A stretch of 64,000 bases of DNA from Pasteurellaceae bacterium RH1A (GTDB lineage Bacteria > Pseudomonadota > Gammaproteobacteria > Enterobacterales > Pasteurellaceae): NCBI GenBank assembly GCA_012221805.1, contig CP015195.1, positions 618,806-682,805 of the forward strand, in the 5' to 3' direction. Under the pieces are notes generated by a model, which did no database searches, was not told the DNA's origin, and saw only the letters and a program-made list of their open reading frames with translations. Below are positions 40,901-49,980 of this stretch, one piece after another. The stretch's first letter is position 1; every line of letters begins with the position of its first letter. The position numbers and the translations under genes are program-made.

Positions 40901-41752
40901 TTAGGCGATATGTTCCTCATAGGCCTGAAGGGTATTGTGCATCAGCATGGCCACGGTCATAGGCCCCACGCCGCCTGGCACAGGGGTGATGAAGCCTGCC
41001 CGTTGGGCGGCGACCTCGTATTCCACATCGCCCACCAGCTTGCCTTCTAAGCGGTTAATGCCCACATCAATAACCACCGCGCCTTCTTTAATCCATTCAC
41101 CTGGAATAAACTGCGGCTTGCCAACGGCAACCACCAAAATATCGGCCTGTTTAACATGGCTGGCCAGGTCTTGGGTGAAGCGGTGAGTAACGGTTACGGT
41201 GCAGCCCCCCAAGAGAAGCTCAAGTGCCATCGGGCGACCAACAATGTTGGAGGCGCCTACAATCACAGCGTGCTTGCCGTAGAGGTCAAGGCCGGTTTGT
41301 TCCAAGAGCTTCATCACACCATAAGGGGTGCAGGCTCGCAGGGTTGGAATGCGTTGGCAGAGGCGGCCGACATTGTAGGGGTGGAAGCCGTCCACATCTT
41401 TGTGTGGGGCAATAGCTTCAATCACCTTGGTGGAATCAATCTGTTTAGGTAAAGGTAGTTGCACCAAAATGCCATCAACTGCTTCATCTTGGTTGAGTTC
41501 TTCAATCAGGGCCAAGAGTTCCGCTTCTGAGGTGCTTTCAGGCAAATCGTAAGACTTGGATTGAATGCCGATTTCGGCACAGGTTTTGCGTTTGCTATTC
41601 ACATAAACTTGCGAGGCAGGATCAGCTCCCACCAAGACCACAGCCAGCCCCGCAGGGCGTTTTCCAGCTTCTAGATGGCTGGCTAATTTTTGGGCCACCT
41701 CAGCCTTAATATTTGCAGCCAAGGCCGTTCCTGAAATCACTTGAGCAGGCAT
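40901..41752 (-). CDS. folD: Methylene-tetrahydrofolate dehydrogenase / cyclohydrolase
   Basis: 283 residues, TAGGAGA before the ATG. Catalytic Lys in [15 protein letters not shown] (Lys54/56 region), the QLPLPKQID motif near 98, and the NADP-binding [15 protein letters not shown] near 165 are all present; the C-terminal [14 protein letters not shown] signature closes the fold. It interconverts 5,10-methylene-, methenyl- and 10-formyl-THF for purine and formyl-Met-tRNA synthesis. Single gene, divergent from two tRNA genes. Confidence 0.98.
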   Translation of the reverse strand: MPAQVISGTALAANIKAEVAQKLASHLEAGKRPAGLAVVLVGADPASQVYVNSKRKTCAEIGIQSKSYDLPESTSEAELLALIEELNQDEAVDGILVQLPLPKQIDSTKVIEAIAPHKDVDGFHPYNVGRLCQRIPTLRACTPYGVMKLLEQTGLDLYGKHAVIVGASNIVGRPMALELLLGGCTVTVTHRFTQDLASHVKQADILVVAVGKPQFIPGEWIKEGAVVIDVGINRLEGKLVGDVEYEVAAQRAGFITPVPGGVGPMTVAMLMHNTLQAYEEHIA

Positions 41753-41921
41753 TCACTTCTCCTAAAGACGAGTAAAAAAGAAAACGTTTGCTATTTTCTC
41801 AAAAAATTGACTGCTTGTAAGCAAGAATTTCAATAACGCATAAACTTCAAGCGGATGGGGGCAAAAATGTAGAAAAACCTTGAAAAATGAGCTGAAAAAA
41901 CTATAATGCACCACATCTTGT

Positions 41922-41998
41922 CGGCGAGTAGCGCAGCTTGGTAGCGCAACTGGTTTGGGACCAGTGGGTCGTAGGTTCAAATCCTATCTCGCCGACCA
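41922..41998 (+). tRNA. tRNA-Pro (anticodon TGG)
   Basis: 77 bases with encoded CCA. Acceptor stem CGGCGAG pairs with CTCGCCG; the anticodon loop is TTTGGGA; the T arm is TAGGTTCAAATCCTA. Virtually the proM sequence of E. coli. Confidence 0.98.
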
Positions 41999-42022
41999 CT
42001 TCTTTTTTCCTCCTTATTCAAC

Positions 42023-42099
<77 letters not shown>

Positions 42100-42196
42100 T
42101 TTTATTTTTTCCTGTTTCTTTAATTTAGCAAGCTGAATTTCCTTATTTGCAATATTACAAAGTAGTACATATAATATTCCTGCTTAGGGAGAAATT

Positions 42197-42508
42197 ATGT
42201 ACACCATTATTGAACATATCAAATTTCAGCAGAAGGCTAGAGCTATTTGGACAGAGGATGAACGTCTGGCATTTTTCAGTTATATTGCTCAATATCCTTT
42301 AGCAGGCGATGTGATTCCCCATGCTGAGGGATTACGCAAGATCCGTTGGCAAGCCAATGGTAAAGGAAAGCGAGGTGGTGTTCGTGTGATTTACTTTAAT
42401 TTGCTGGAAGATGGCGTAATCATAATGATGGATATTTATGCTAAAAATGAAAAAGAAAATCTCTCTAGCCAAGATGTGAAAAAACTGAAAGGAGCAAGAA
42501 ATGGATAA
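42197..42508 (+). CDS. HigB2/RelE-superfamily toxin
   Basis: 103 residues, GGGAGA before the ATG. The motifs follow Vibrio HigB2: LAFFSYIAQYPLAGDVIPHA, then GLRKIRWQANGKGKRGG, VRVIYFNL and IIMMDIYAKNEKENLS. In the RelE fold these basic residues and the RVIYF strand line the mRNA-cleavage site. It is expected to cut mRNA on the ribosome when its antitoxin is lost. The toxin comes first and overlaps the antitoxin by eight bases, as in higBA loci. It lies about 100 bases after tRNA-Arg, a common insertion point for acquired genes. Confidence 0.85.
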   Translation: MYTIIEHIKFQQKARAIWTEDERLAFFSYIAQYPLAGDVIPHAEGLRKIRWQANGKGKRGGVRVIYFNLLEDGVIIMMDIYAKNEKENLSSQDVKKLKGARNG

Positions 42509-42866
42509 GATCTATCAAAAAATTGAGGAGAAAACCAAGCATTGGAATATTGATGCCATTGTACAAGCGGTTATTGATGATGATCCTGAAATGCTTGAGC
42601 ATGCAGACGACTTAAGGGAAACATTGAGCCAAGTAAAAGGTGGCGATTTTACTCAGGCAAAAATTACTCAAATTCCCCTTTCTCCTATTGTTGAAATGCG
42701 CCATAAGGTACAACTTTCACAGCCAAAATTTGCAGCCTGTTTGGGTATTTCTGTTGCAACCTTACGTTCTTGGGAGCAGGGCTTACGCAAGCCAAGTGGT
42801 GCGGCTAAAACTTTGTTAGACTTGCTCTACCGTAAACCAGAGCTGATTCATGAGTTGCATGCCTAA
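42501..42866 (+). CDS. HigA2-type antitoxin (XRE-family HTH)
   Basis: 121 residues; AAAGGAGCAAGA precedes the ATG, inside the toxin gene. The N-terminal 55 residues are acidic and should wrap the toxin. The C-terminal helix-turn-helix reads MRHKVQLSQPKFAACLGISVATLRSWEQG-like (about 65-95), where QPKFAACLGIS and TLRSWEQG are the two HTH helices. It neutralises the toxin and probably represses the pair's promoter. AT-richer codon use than lon downstream. A terminator follows. Confidence 0.85.
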   Translation: MDKIYQKIEEKTKHWNIDAIVQAVIDDDPEMLEHADDLRETLSQVKGGDFTQAKITQIPLSPIVEMRHKVQLSQPKFAACLGISVATLRSWEQGLRKPSGAAKTLLDLLYRKPELIHELHA

Positions 42867-42876
42867 TGTTTTCTTT

Positions 42877-42907
42877 AAGCTGGCCGCTTCTGACCAGCTT
42901 TGTTTTT
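42877..42907 (+). terminator. Terminator after the toxin-antitoxin pair
   Basis: Arms AAGCTGG (42877-42883) and CCAGCTT (42894-42900) followed by TGTTTTT, 10 bases after the antitoxin stop. Confidence 0.75.
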
Positions 42908-42964
42908 CTAGGCTCGATGAAACGCATCCCTTTTCTCCTTTCCCCGCAAAAAATCACATTTCCC

Positions 42965-42992
42965 CTTGAGTTCTGCCTAACAATCCCCATAA
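42965..42992 (+). promoter_or_regulatory. Sigma-32 (heat-shock) promoter of lon
   Basis: CTTGAGT (42965-42971) and CCCCATAA (42985-42992) match the RpoH consensus CTTGAAA and CCCCATNT with a 13-base spacer. It lies 37 bases before the lon ATG. Same geometry as the hslR promoter at 51968. Confidence 0.8.
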
Positions 42993-43029
42993 TAGACAAA
43001 TTGCATTTTAAGAAGTAAGAGAGCGCTTT

Positions 43030-45435
43030 ATGGCTAGAAAGAAAAAAAGTATTGAATTACCCCTCCTCGCCCTGCGTGATGTGGTGGTTTTTCCCTTTAT
43101 GGTGATGCCACTTTTTGTTGGGCGTGAAAAATCGGTCAAGGCCCTGCGTACGGCCATGGACAGCAATAAGCAACTGTTTTTAGTGGCGCAAAAAGATTCC
43201 AGTAATGAAGATCCAAGCGTGGCGGATGTCTATGCCTATGGCGTGGTGGCCAATATTATCCAAATGCTTAACCTGCCTGATGGCACGGTCAAGGTGCTGG
43301 TTGAAGGCATTCAACGGGCCAAGGCCGAGCATATTGCTGATGATGAAAACGGCTTCTGGGCCAGCGTGGTGCCGCAGGTGTCTGATTATGAGCAGGACGA
43401 TGAGGAACTCAAGGCCCTAGCCAAAACCACCTTGGTGGAGTTTGAAGGCTATGTGAAAAATAACAAGAAAATTCCTGCCGAAATCCTGCCTAAACTCAAT
43501 AAAATTGTGGGCGAAGATCGCCTGGCCGACACCATCGCTGCCAACCTGATTGCCCCTGTTAAGCAGAAGCAATCCCTCTTGGAAGAAACGGATCTGCACA
43601 AGCGTTTTGAGGCTCTGCTTCTGGCCATGGCAACCGAAATGGACACCCTGGAAACCGAAAGCCGCATCCGCAATCGGGTCAAGCAGCAGATGGAAAAGAA
43701 CCAGCGGGATTACTATTTGAATGAGCAAATCAAGGCCATTCAAAAAGAGTTGGGCAATGGTGAAGATCAGGAGCAAAGCGAACTAGACAAGCTCAAGGCC
43801 AAGATTGAAGAGGCCAAACTGCCGGCTGAAGTCAAGGAAAAGATGGACTTGGAGTTCAACAAGCTCAAGGCCATGCCGCAAAGCTCTTCCGAAGCCACCG
43901 TGGTGCGGGGCTATATTGACTGGATCCTGCAAATGCCTTGGCACAAGCGGTCTGTGGTTAAGAAAAACTTGCAAAAGGCCCAAGAGGTCTTGGACAAGGA
44001 TCACTATGGCCTTGAGCGGGTCAAGGAGCGGATCTTGGAATACCTAGCCGTACAAAGCCGCCTGAATAAACTGAAAGGCCCGATCCTTTGCTTGGTTGGC
44101 CCGCCTGGTGTGGGGAAAACCTCGCTGGGTCAGTCCATTGCCAATGCGACAGGTCGTAAATATGTTCGCATGGCTTTGGGTGGGGTGCGGGATGAAGCCG
44201 AAATCCGTGGCCACCGCCGCACCTATATTGGTTCTATGCCAGGATCGCTAATGCAGAAAATGGCCAAGGTGGGTGTGAAGAACCCGCTCTTCCTCTTGGA
44301 TGAAATCGACAAGATGGCCCAGGATATGCGGGGCGACCCAGCATCCGCCCTCTTGGAAGTGTTAGACCCTGAACAAAACAAGGCCTTTAACGACCACTAT
44401 TTAGAGGTGGATTACGACCTGTCTGATGTGATGTTTGTGGCCACGTCCAACTCCATGAACATCCCACCCGCCCTGCTAGATCGGATGGAGGTTATTCGCT
44501 TATCTGGCTATACCGAAGACGAAAAAATGCACATCGCCAAGGAGCATTTGATTGCCAAGCAGCAGGAGAACAACGGTCTCAAGGCTAATGAGCTGACCAT
44601 TGAAGACTCGGCCATTCTCGGTATTACCCGCTACTACACCCGTGAAGCGGGCGTGCGTAATCTGGAGCGGGAAATCGCCAAAATCTGCCGTAAGGCGGTT
44701 AAGGCCTTGGTGATGGACAAGAAACTCAAGTCCATTACCGTTGATGAAAGCAACCTGCACGACTACCTAGGCGTTCGCCGTTTTGACTACGGCAAGATGG
44801 ACAGCCAAAACCGGGTGGGCGAGGTAACAGGCCTGGCCTGGACAGAAGTGGGCGGCGACCTGCTGACCATCGAAACTGCTTCTGTGGTGGGCAAGGGCAA
44901 GCTGAGCTACACAGGTTCCTTGGGTGATGTGATGAAGGAATCCATCCAGGCCGCCATGACCGTAGTACGTGCTCGTGCCGAGAAACTGGGCATTGCCGAT
45001 GATTTCCACGAAAAACGGGATATTCACGTCCATGTGCCAGATGGAGCCACACCGAAAGACGGCCCAAGTGCGGGTATTGCCATGTGTACCGCCCTGATTT
45101 CTAGCTTAACAGGCAACCCTGTACGCAAAGAAGTGGCTATGACTGGCGAAATCAGCCTGCGGGGCAAGGTGCTGCCAATCGGTGGCTTGAAAGAAAAATT
45201 ACTGGCAGCCCACCGGGGCGGGATTACGACTGTAATTATTCCAAAAGAGAATGAAAAAGACCTGGAAGAGATCCCAGACAATGCCAAGGCAGCCCTTAGC
45301 ATTCACCCTGTGGAAACCATTGATGAGGTACTGGCCCTAGCACTGGAAAATCCGCCTATGGGGATTGAGTTTTCGCCGGCCCTTTCAGCCAGCATTAAGG
45401 TCAAAAAACCGAGATCCAAGCCTGCGGTGCAGTAG
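43030..45435 (+). CDS. lon: ATP-dependent protease Lon
   Basis: 801 residues. N-terminal substrate-binding domain 1-300 ([20 protein letters not shown] start), AAA module with Walker A GPPGVGKT (about 357-364) and Walker [10 protein letters not shown], then the serine-lysine protease domain with Ser680 in DGPSAG and Lys723 in GGLKEK. It forms a cytoplasmic hexamer that degrades misfolded proteins and unstable regulators, including many antitoxins such as the one encoded just upstream. Heat induction is predicted from the sigma-32 promoter. Confidence 0.98.
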   Translation: MARKKKSIELPLLALRDVVVFPFMVMPLFVGREKSVKALRTAMDSNKQLFLVAQKDSSNEDPSVADVYAYGVVANIIQMLNLPDGTVKVLVEGIQRAKAEHIADDENGFWASVVPQVSDYEQDDEELKALAKTTLVEFEGYVKNNKKIPAEILPKLNKIVGEDRLADTIAANLIAPVKQKQSLLEETDLHKRFEALLLAMATEMDTLETESRIRNRVKQQMEKNQRDYYLNEQIKAIQKELGNGEDQEQSELDKLKAKIEEAKLPAEVKEKMDLEFNKLKAMPQSSSEATVVRGYIDWILQMPWHKRSVVKKNLQKAQEVLDKDHYGLERVKERILEYLAVQSRLNKLKGPILCLVGPPGVGKTSLGQSIANATGRKYVRMALGGVRDEAEIRGHRRTYIGSMPGSLMQKMAKVGVKNPLFLLDEIDKMAQDMRGDPASALLEVLDPEQNKAFNDHYLEVDYDLSDVMFVATSNSMNIPPALLDRMEVIRLSGYTEDEKMHIAKEHLIAKQQENNGLKANELTIEDSAILGITRYYTREAGVRNLEREIAKICRKAVKALVMDKKLKSITVDESNLHDYLGVRRFDYGKMDSQNRVGEVTGLAWTEVGGDLLTIETASVVGKGKLSYTGSLGDVMKESIQAAMTVVRARAEKLGIADDFHEKRDIHVHVPDGATPKDGPSAGIAMCTALISSLTGNPVRKEVAMTGEISLRGKVLPIGGLKEKLLAAHRGGITTVIIPKENEKDLEEIPDNAKAALSIHPVETIDEVLALALENPPMGIEFSPALSASIKVKKPRSKPAVQ

Positions 45436-45445
45436 GAGAATACAG

Positions 45446-45473
45446 AAACAGCCTCACTTGAGGCTGTTTTTTT
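45446..45473. terminator. Terminator of lon (convergent with fieF)
   Basis: Arms AAACAGCCTCA (45446-45456) and TGAGGCTGTTT (45459-45469) followed by T, right between the lon stop and the fieF stop. Confidence 0.82.
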
Positions 45474-46362
45474 ATGCCATTTTTTCAGCTTTCACCACCG
45501 AGGTTGGTTCTTGATGGATGATGATTTCGGACAGGGGAAAGGCTTCACGCAGTTTTTCTTCCAGGCTGTCGCTGATGTCGTGGGCCTCAAAGAAGGGCAG
45601 GTGATCGTCTAGCTCCAAATGCAGCTGGATAAAGCGGGTGGAGCCTGAGCGGCGGGTTTTGACATCGTGAATGCCCAAAATGCGTGGGTGATTGAGGGCA
45701 ATGCACCAGATTTGGTCGATTTCTGCCTGGGGTAGGGCCTTGTCTAGGAGGGATTGGACGGCCTCCCACATCATTTTAGCCGCATTAAGCACAATGTATA
45801 GGGCAATCCCGATAGCAAAGAGGGCATCGGCATAGATAAAGCCCCACATATTGAGCAACATGGCTACTAAAATGGCCCCGTTCATCAGGAGATCGGTTTG
45901 ATAATGCAGGGAGTCGGCCTCAATGGCCGGGCTTTGGGTAAGCTTGACCACCTTGCGTTGGTAGAGCACCAGGAGAGCGGTCAGGGCAATGGAAATCAAG
46001 CTGATAGCAATACCTAGTTCAGTTTCCACAATCAGCTGTGGCTCGGTCAGCCGTTGAATGCCTTGCAGGAGCAAGAAGGCAGCCGAACCCGTGATAAAGG
46101 CGCTCTGGGCCAGGGCGGCCAAGGATTCGGCCTTGCCGTGGCCGAAGCTATGTTCTTCATCGGCAGGTTGCAGGGCGAAACGCAGCACCACAATGTTGGT
46201 TAGCGAGGCGAAGAGATCGACCAAAGAGTCGGTCATGGCCGCTAAAATGGCCATGGATCCCGTTTTCCACCAGGCAAAGGCCTTGACCAAGATCAGGCTG
46301 GCCGCCACCACAATGGCAAAGCTTGCTGCCCGTTTAACCAGTTTTTCATAATCAGCTTGCAT
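45472..46362 (-). CDS. fieF: Ferrous iron / zinc efflux protein FieF (CDF family)
   Basis: 296 residues from the ATG at 46362. Six membrane helices and a C-terminal cytoplasmic domain. Metal sites as in E. coli YiiP/FieF: DSLVD near residue 45 and HYQTD near residue 150; the loop HSFGHGKAESLAALAQ holds a second site. It is a proton-coupled exporter of Zn(II)/Fe(II)/Cd(II) from the cytoplasm. A GTG two codons upstream is an alternative start. It overlaps the lipoprotein gene by 11 bases and ends the yaaA-lipoprotein-fieF operon. Confidence 0.94.
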   Translation of the reverse strand: MQADYEKLVKRAASFAIVVAASLILVKAFAWWKTGSMAILAAMTDSLVDLFASLTNIVVLRFALQPADEEHSFGHGKAESLAALAQSAFITGSAAFLLLQGIQRLTEPQLIVETELGIAISLISIALTALLVLYQRKVVKLTQSPAIEADSLHYQTDLLMNGAILVAMLLNMWGFIYADALFAIGIALYIVLNAAKMMWEAVQSLLDKALPQAEIDQIWCIALNHPRILGIHDVKTRRSGSTRFIQLHLELDDHLPFFEAHDISDSLEEKLREAFPLSEIIIHQEPTSVVKAEKMA

Positions 46363-46900
46363 GAGCACACCCAATCAGCCAGGCCATTTGGGCTAACTCC
46401 TTGGCCAGGCCCTTTAGTTCGGCTTGTAAAGCGGTCAGATTTTGCAGGTTTTTTGCAAATCCTAACCGCTTGTCGGAAAACTGCATTTGCCCGAAGCCGC
46501 AGGCCAAATCCCGCCCTCGGGAAACTTCCAGCTGATAGTTGGGCTGGCGTTCAATGGGCGGGTAGAGGACTTGGCTGCGTAATTCGCCGTCTTCAATTTT
46601 AAGATCAGCCTGTGTGCTAGCCTGTTGGGCAAAGGCCTTTTGGCGTAGGGTTAGACGCTCTTGCAGGCTTTTTTGGGCTGAATTTTTGTCGGTAAAGAGC
46701 AAGAAGCCCCTTTGCCAGTCTTCGGGGTTTTGGCTGCTATTTTGAGGTAGGTAGAGCAACTGCTGCATTTCATCAATTTGGCTGTGGGAGGCCACCACAT
46801 AGTCCTCGCCCTTGAAGTGAATTTGCTCGGGCAAGACAAAGTGGCGGCTGCTACAAGCGGCTAAAATCAGGCAGAAACTTGCAAATAGGAGGCTTCTCAT
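46352..46900 (-). CDS. Putative lipoprotein of unknown function
   Basis: 182 residues. A short signal peptide with lipobox LAAC (Cys16) and Ser-Ser-Arg after it, which by the +2 rule points to the outer membrane. The rest is soluble, Gln-rich, with segments such as [20 protein letters not shown] and [20 protein letters not shown]; no family recognised. It overlaps yaaA (ATGA) and fieF, so it is translated as part of that operon. The codons for its lipobox are an uptake signal (46853-46860 on the plus strand). A second paired uptake signal lies inside the gene near 46427-46473. Confidence 0.8.
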   Translation of the reverse strand: MRSLLFASFCLILAACSSRHFVLPEQIHFKGEDYVVASHSQIDEMQQLLYLPQNSSQNPEDWQRGFLLFTDKNSAQKSLQERLTLRQKAFAQQASTQADLKIEDGELRSQVLYPPIERQPNYQLEVSRGRDLACGFGQMQFSDKRLGFAKNLQNLTALQAELKGLAKELAQMAWLIGCAHAS

Positions 46901-47682
46901 GAGGTGGCCTCTCCTTCATTGCGTTTGAAAACCCACTCATTTTCAGACGAACTGGCCTCATCAAACCAATAGCCACCCAGGTTGAAATCTTTAAGGGCTT
47001 CAGGTTCAGTCAGTTGATTTTGCAGGAAGAAGCGCACCATGAGCCCTCGTGCCTTTTTGGCATAGAAGCTGATGATTTTGAACTTGCCGTTTTTTTCATC
47101 CAGGAAAACAGGCTTGATAATGCGAGCCTGCAAATGGCTAGGCTTGACGGCATCGAAATATTCATCAGAGGCTAGATTGATAAGGATATTATCGCCCTGC
47201 TTATCTAGGGTTTTCTGGATCTGATCGGTAATAACTTTGCCCCAAAATTCATAGAGGTTCTTGCCCCGAGGGTTGGCTAGTTTGGTGCCCATTTCCAAGC
47301 GGTAGGGCTGCATCAAATCCAGCGGCCGAAGCAGGCCGTAGAGGCCAGAGAGAATGCCCAAGTGGTTTTGGGCGAATTCGACTTGTTCGGCGGTTAAACT
47401 TTCCGCATCAAGGCCAGTATAAACATCGCCCTTAAAGGCAAAGAGGGCCTGCTTGGCATTGGCCTCGGTATGCTCCCGTGTCCACTGGCCAAAACGGGCG
47501 GCATTGAGGCTGGCCAGTTTGTCGCTGATTTTCATGAGGCTGGCCAGGTCAGCAGGCGACAGGGTTTGGCAGATCTCAATCAGTTCTTGGCTGTAAGCGG
47601 TCAATTCTGGCTGGGTTTTTGCAAATTGGGGAAAATCTTGGTCAAAATCCAGGGTTTTGGCAGGGGAAATTAGGGCAAGCAT
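46897..47682 (-). CDS. yaaA: Peroxide-stress protein YaaA
   Basis: 261 residues, AAGAGG before the ATG. UPF0246/DUF328 signatures: [13 protein letters not shown] at the start, [20 protein letters not shown] near 112, and INLASDEYF near 168. In E. coli YaaA is OxyR-induced and lowers free intracellular iron during peroxide stress; the fold binds DNA. Its operon partner fieF exports iron or zinc, which fits a metal / oxidative-stress unit. Internal uptake-like signal near 47597. Confidence 0.95.
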   Translation of the reverse strand: MLALISPAKTLDFDQDFPQFAKTQPELTAYSQELIEICQTLSPADLASLMKISDKLASLNAARFGQWTREHTEANAKQALFAFKGDVYTGLDAESLTAEQVEFAQNHLGILSGLYGLLRPLDLMQPYRLEMGTKLANPRGKNLYEFWGKVITDQIQKTLDKQGDNILINLASDEYFDAVKPSHLQARIIKPVFLDEKNGKFKIISFYAKKARGLMVRFFLQNQLTEPEALKDFNLGGYWFDEASSSENEWVFKRNEGEATS

Positions 47683-47964
47683 AGGGCCTCTTTAAGGTCA
47701 AAAATCATTATAGGGCAAATTATAAGGCCATTTATTCTTGACTTGTATCAATTCAAATAAAAATTTTGGCAAATTTGACATAAATTTGTAATTTGGGCAA
47801 AAAATAGGCTTCCCAAAGGCCCAAAAAATGCGTATTATACGCCACCCAAAATCAAGAAAAACGCTTGATGATGAAAGGAGAAAGTACGGTTTAACACCGT
47901 ACTTTTTATTTGGAGGAAGTGATTTCTGGAATTGTGTAATCTATAAACAAAGTGGCTAAATAAA
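47683..47964. other. yaaA-dusB divergent gap with an orphan terminator
   Basis: No long gene. From left to right: an FNR-like TTGACTTGTATCAA (47738-47751, one mismatch to TTGAT-N4-ATCAA), a TATTAT -10-like hexamer inside a small palindrome GCGTATTATACGC (47830-47842), a short hairpin TCAAG/CTTGA, and a clear terminator at 47881-47909. No annotated gene ends before this terminator, so it is either an attenuator of dusB-fis or the end of a short RNA. Confidence 0.6.
47881..47909 (+). terminator. Orphan Rho-independent terminator upstream of dusB
   Basis: Perfect arms AAAGTACGGT (47881-47890) and ACCGTACTTT (47896-47905), loop TTAAC, then TTTATT. It lies 56 bases before the dusB ATG and about 36 bases after the presumed start site. 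Confidence 0.75.
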
Positions 47965-48948
47965 ATGCAAATAGGATCTTATCAGCTGACTAGCCCCGTG
48001 CTGCTCGCACCCATGGCTGGCATCACCGATCAGCCCTTTCGCCGTTTATGTCGCCAATTTGGTGCAGGTTTAACCTTTTCAGAAATGATGTCCACCAATC
48101 CCGAGGTATGGCATACCGAAAAATCACGATTGCGCCTAGCGCACCATCATGAAATTGGCATCAATGCCGTACAAATTGCAGGGTCTGATCCCGCAGAAAT
48201 GGCGCAGGCTGCGCAAGTAAATGTGGCTTATGGGGCAGAAATTATTGATATCAATATGGGCTGCCCGGCCAAGAAGGTGAACAAAAAAATGGCAGGATCT
48301 GCCCTTTTGCGTGAGCCTGATTTGGTTGCCCGCATTCTTGACAGTGTGGTAAAAGCCGTTGATGTACCTGTGACACTAAAAATTAGAACGGGTTGGGATC
48401 CTGAACATCGAAACTGTGTGGAAATTGCCCAAATTGCCCAGCAAGCAGGCATTTCAGCCTTGAGCGTGCATGGTCGTACACGGGCCTGCCTTTTTGAAGG
48501 TCAGGCTGAATATGACAGCGTGAAAGCGGTTAAACAAGCAGTTTCAATGCCCGTGATTGCCAATGGAGACATTACTTCGCCTGAGCAGGCAAAATTTGTG
48601 CTGGATTATACTGGCGCAGATGCAGTAATGATCGGACGAGGCAGTTATGGTTGCCCTTGGATTTTCAAGGAAGTAACGGACTTCTTAGGCAAGGGTAGTT
48701 ACACAACGCTTCCTTTGGAAGAAAAATGCCACTTCATGTTCAAGCATATCGAAGACCTCCACCATTTTTATGGTGAACAAAAAGGTTATCGAATTGCCCG
48801 CAAACATGTTGGTTGGTATGTTGATAAGCTCATGCCAAATACTGAATTTAAACGTACTTTTAATGTCTTAGACTCCTGCTTGGAGCAGCTTAAGGCACTG
48901 GAAGATTTAATCAACACGATTCGACAAGAATCTTCTTTAGTTGGATAG
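47965..48948 (+). CDS. dusB: tRNA-dihydrouridine synthase B
   Basis: 327 residues. FMN TIM-barrel: [18 protein letters not shown] start, [17 protein letters not shown] with the catalytic Cys near residue 100, the [14 protein letters not shown] segment, and [16 protein letters not shown]. The DusB subtype follows from its neighbour fis. It reduces uridine 17 of tRNA. The ribosome site is weak and codons are more AT-rich than in genes nearby. It ends six bases before fis, the standard dusB-fis operon. Confidence 0.97.
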   Translation: MQIGSYQLTSPVLLAPMAGITDQPFRRLCRQFGAGLTFSEMMSTNPEVWHTEKSRLRLAHHHEIGINAVQIAGSDPAEMAQAAQVNVAYGAEIIDINMGCPAKKVNKKMAGSALLREPDLVARILDSVVKAVDVPVTLKIRTGWDPEHRNCVEIAQIAQQAGISALSVHGRTRACLFEGQAEYDSVKAVKQAVSMPVIANGDITSPEQAKFVLDYTGADAVMIGRGSYGCPWIFKEVTDFLGKGSYTTLPLEEKCHFMFKHIEDLHHFYGEQKGYRIARKHVGWYVDKLMPNTEFKRTFNVLDSCLEQLKALEDLINTIRQESSLVG

Positions 48949-48954
48949 AGGAAC

Positions 48955-49248
48955 ATGTTAGAACAGCCTACACAAAACCCATTAACGGTATCAATGCTTA
49001 ACGCACAAGCTCAACAAGTGCAAAAACCACTGCGTGACAATGTAAAATATGCAGTGAAAAACTATTTAGCGCAATTAAACGGTGAAGATCCAACAGAATT
49101 ATACGAACTCGTATTATCTGAAATCGAACACCCAATGTTAGACATCGTCATGCAGTACACCCGTGGTAACCAAACCCGTGCTGCGACCATGCTAGGCATT
49201 AACCGTGGTACATTACGCAAAAAATTGAAAAAATACGGTATGGGCTAA
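48955..49248 (+). CDS. fis: Nucleoid protein Fis
   Basis: 97 residues (E. coli 98) with a strong GAGGAA site. Core helices [16 protein letters not shown] and [18 protein letters not shown]; the C-terminal [28 protein letters not shown] is nearly identical to enterobacterial Fis. It bends DNA and activates rRNA promoters such as the one at 17280. Abundant in fast growth. A perfect terminator follows. Confidence 0.98.
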   Translation: MLEQPTQNPLTVSMLNAQAQQVQKPLRDNVKYAVKNYLAQLNGEDPTELYELVLSEIEHPMLDIVMQYTRGNQTRAATMLGINRGTLRKKLKKYGMG

Positions 49249-49268
49249 TTCTAACCGAATGAATAAAC

Positions 49269-49304
49269 AAAAACCCTGTGAAGAGCGATTTTCACAGGGT
49301 TTTT
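49269..49304 (+). terminator. Terminator of dusB-fis
   Basis: Fourteen-base perfect arms AAAAACCCTGTGAA (49269-49282) and TTCACAGGGTTTTT (49291-49304). It can also serve the convergent pilW gene. Confidence 0.9.
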
Positions 49305-49312
49305 CCTTTTTC

Positions 49313-49869
49313 TTATTTGTTCAATAATTGACTTAATTTCTCCGCCCTTGCCTTATCTAATTTTGCCAAGGCTTGCAAGGCCTCGGCTTTTTTAGCGGAA
49401 TTGTTCTCTAAGTCCGCACACAAGGCCATATTCTCAAGCGTATCAGCCTGATGATAATAGGGCAATTTACTCTCAAGTGCCTGCTCAAAATGCTGGTGAG
49501 CGGCTGCAAACTTGCCCTGCTTGCACAAGAAGGTGCCGTAATTATTGAGTACATCAGGGTGGGATTGGCTGAGTTTCAAGGCCCTTTGGTAGGATTTTTC
49601 AGCTTCGTCTTGGTTGCCGATTTGCTGGAAATAATAGGCCTGAACTGAATGGGGCAGGTAGTCCTTCTCATCATGGACTAGGGCCTTGTCGATGTTTTCC
49701 TTGGCCTTGGGAAAGTCCTTCTGCTCCAAATAGGCTAGGGCCAGATTGAGCCGGGCCTTGGCGGCTTCAGAGCGGTCGAAGTCGGCCTCTTGGGGGAGGT
49801 GACACAGGCGGCCAGTGTTAAAGCCAGGCTACAAGCGGTCAGGTTTTTTAAAAATCTTGCAAGTTTCAT
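49313..49869 (-). pseudogene. pilW: PilW/PilF-type TPR lipoprotein, broken by a one-base frameshift
   Basis: The ATG at 49869 opens a lipoprotein signal (lipobox LAAC, then VTS). After 'VTSP' the frame is wrong and meets a stop near 49735; one base over, the frame reads QEADFDRSEAAKARLNLALA and continues without stop through two or three TPR units to 49313. The break is at a run of five C (minus strand; 49792-49796); six C would restore one protein of about 185 residues. Family: pilotin-like lipoprotein needed for type IV pilus assembly. Gene order rlmN-pilW(pilF) is conserved in gammaproteobacteria. It may be a real pseudogene, a phase-variable tract, or a sequencing error. Confidence 0.85.
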
Positions 49870-49888
49870 GTGGTCACCTTTGAAGAAA

Positions 49889-49962
49889 GATGGCGCCAGC
49901 CTCCAGGCTGGTGCCTGATATATCAAGCTCTTACAACACCAGCCTGGAGGCTGGCGCTATCC
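49889..49962. repeat. Double-hairpin palindromic repeat, copy C
   Basis: GGCGCCAGCCTCCAGGCTGG (continuing TGCC) at 49892-49915 and CACCAGCCTGGAGGCTGGCG at 49938-49957 are near-perfect palindromes that are also inverted copies of each other. They lie in the gap between rlmN and pilW, within what is normally one operon. Confidence 0.88.
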
Positions 49963-49980
49963 TTAGAGGCAAGTGGATGA

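Noticed and set aside
47872..47898. Tiny frame MMKGESTV overlapping the orphan terminator before dusB
   Set aside because: No clear ribosome site before it and no amino-acid bias that would suggest a leader peptide.
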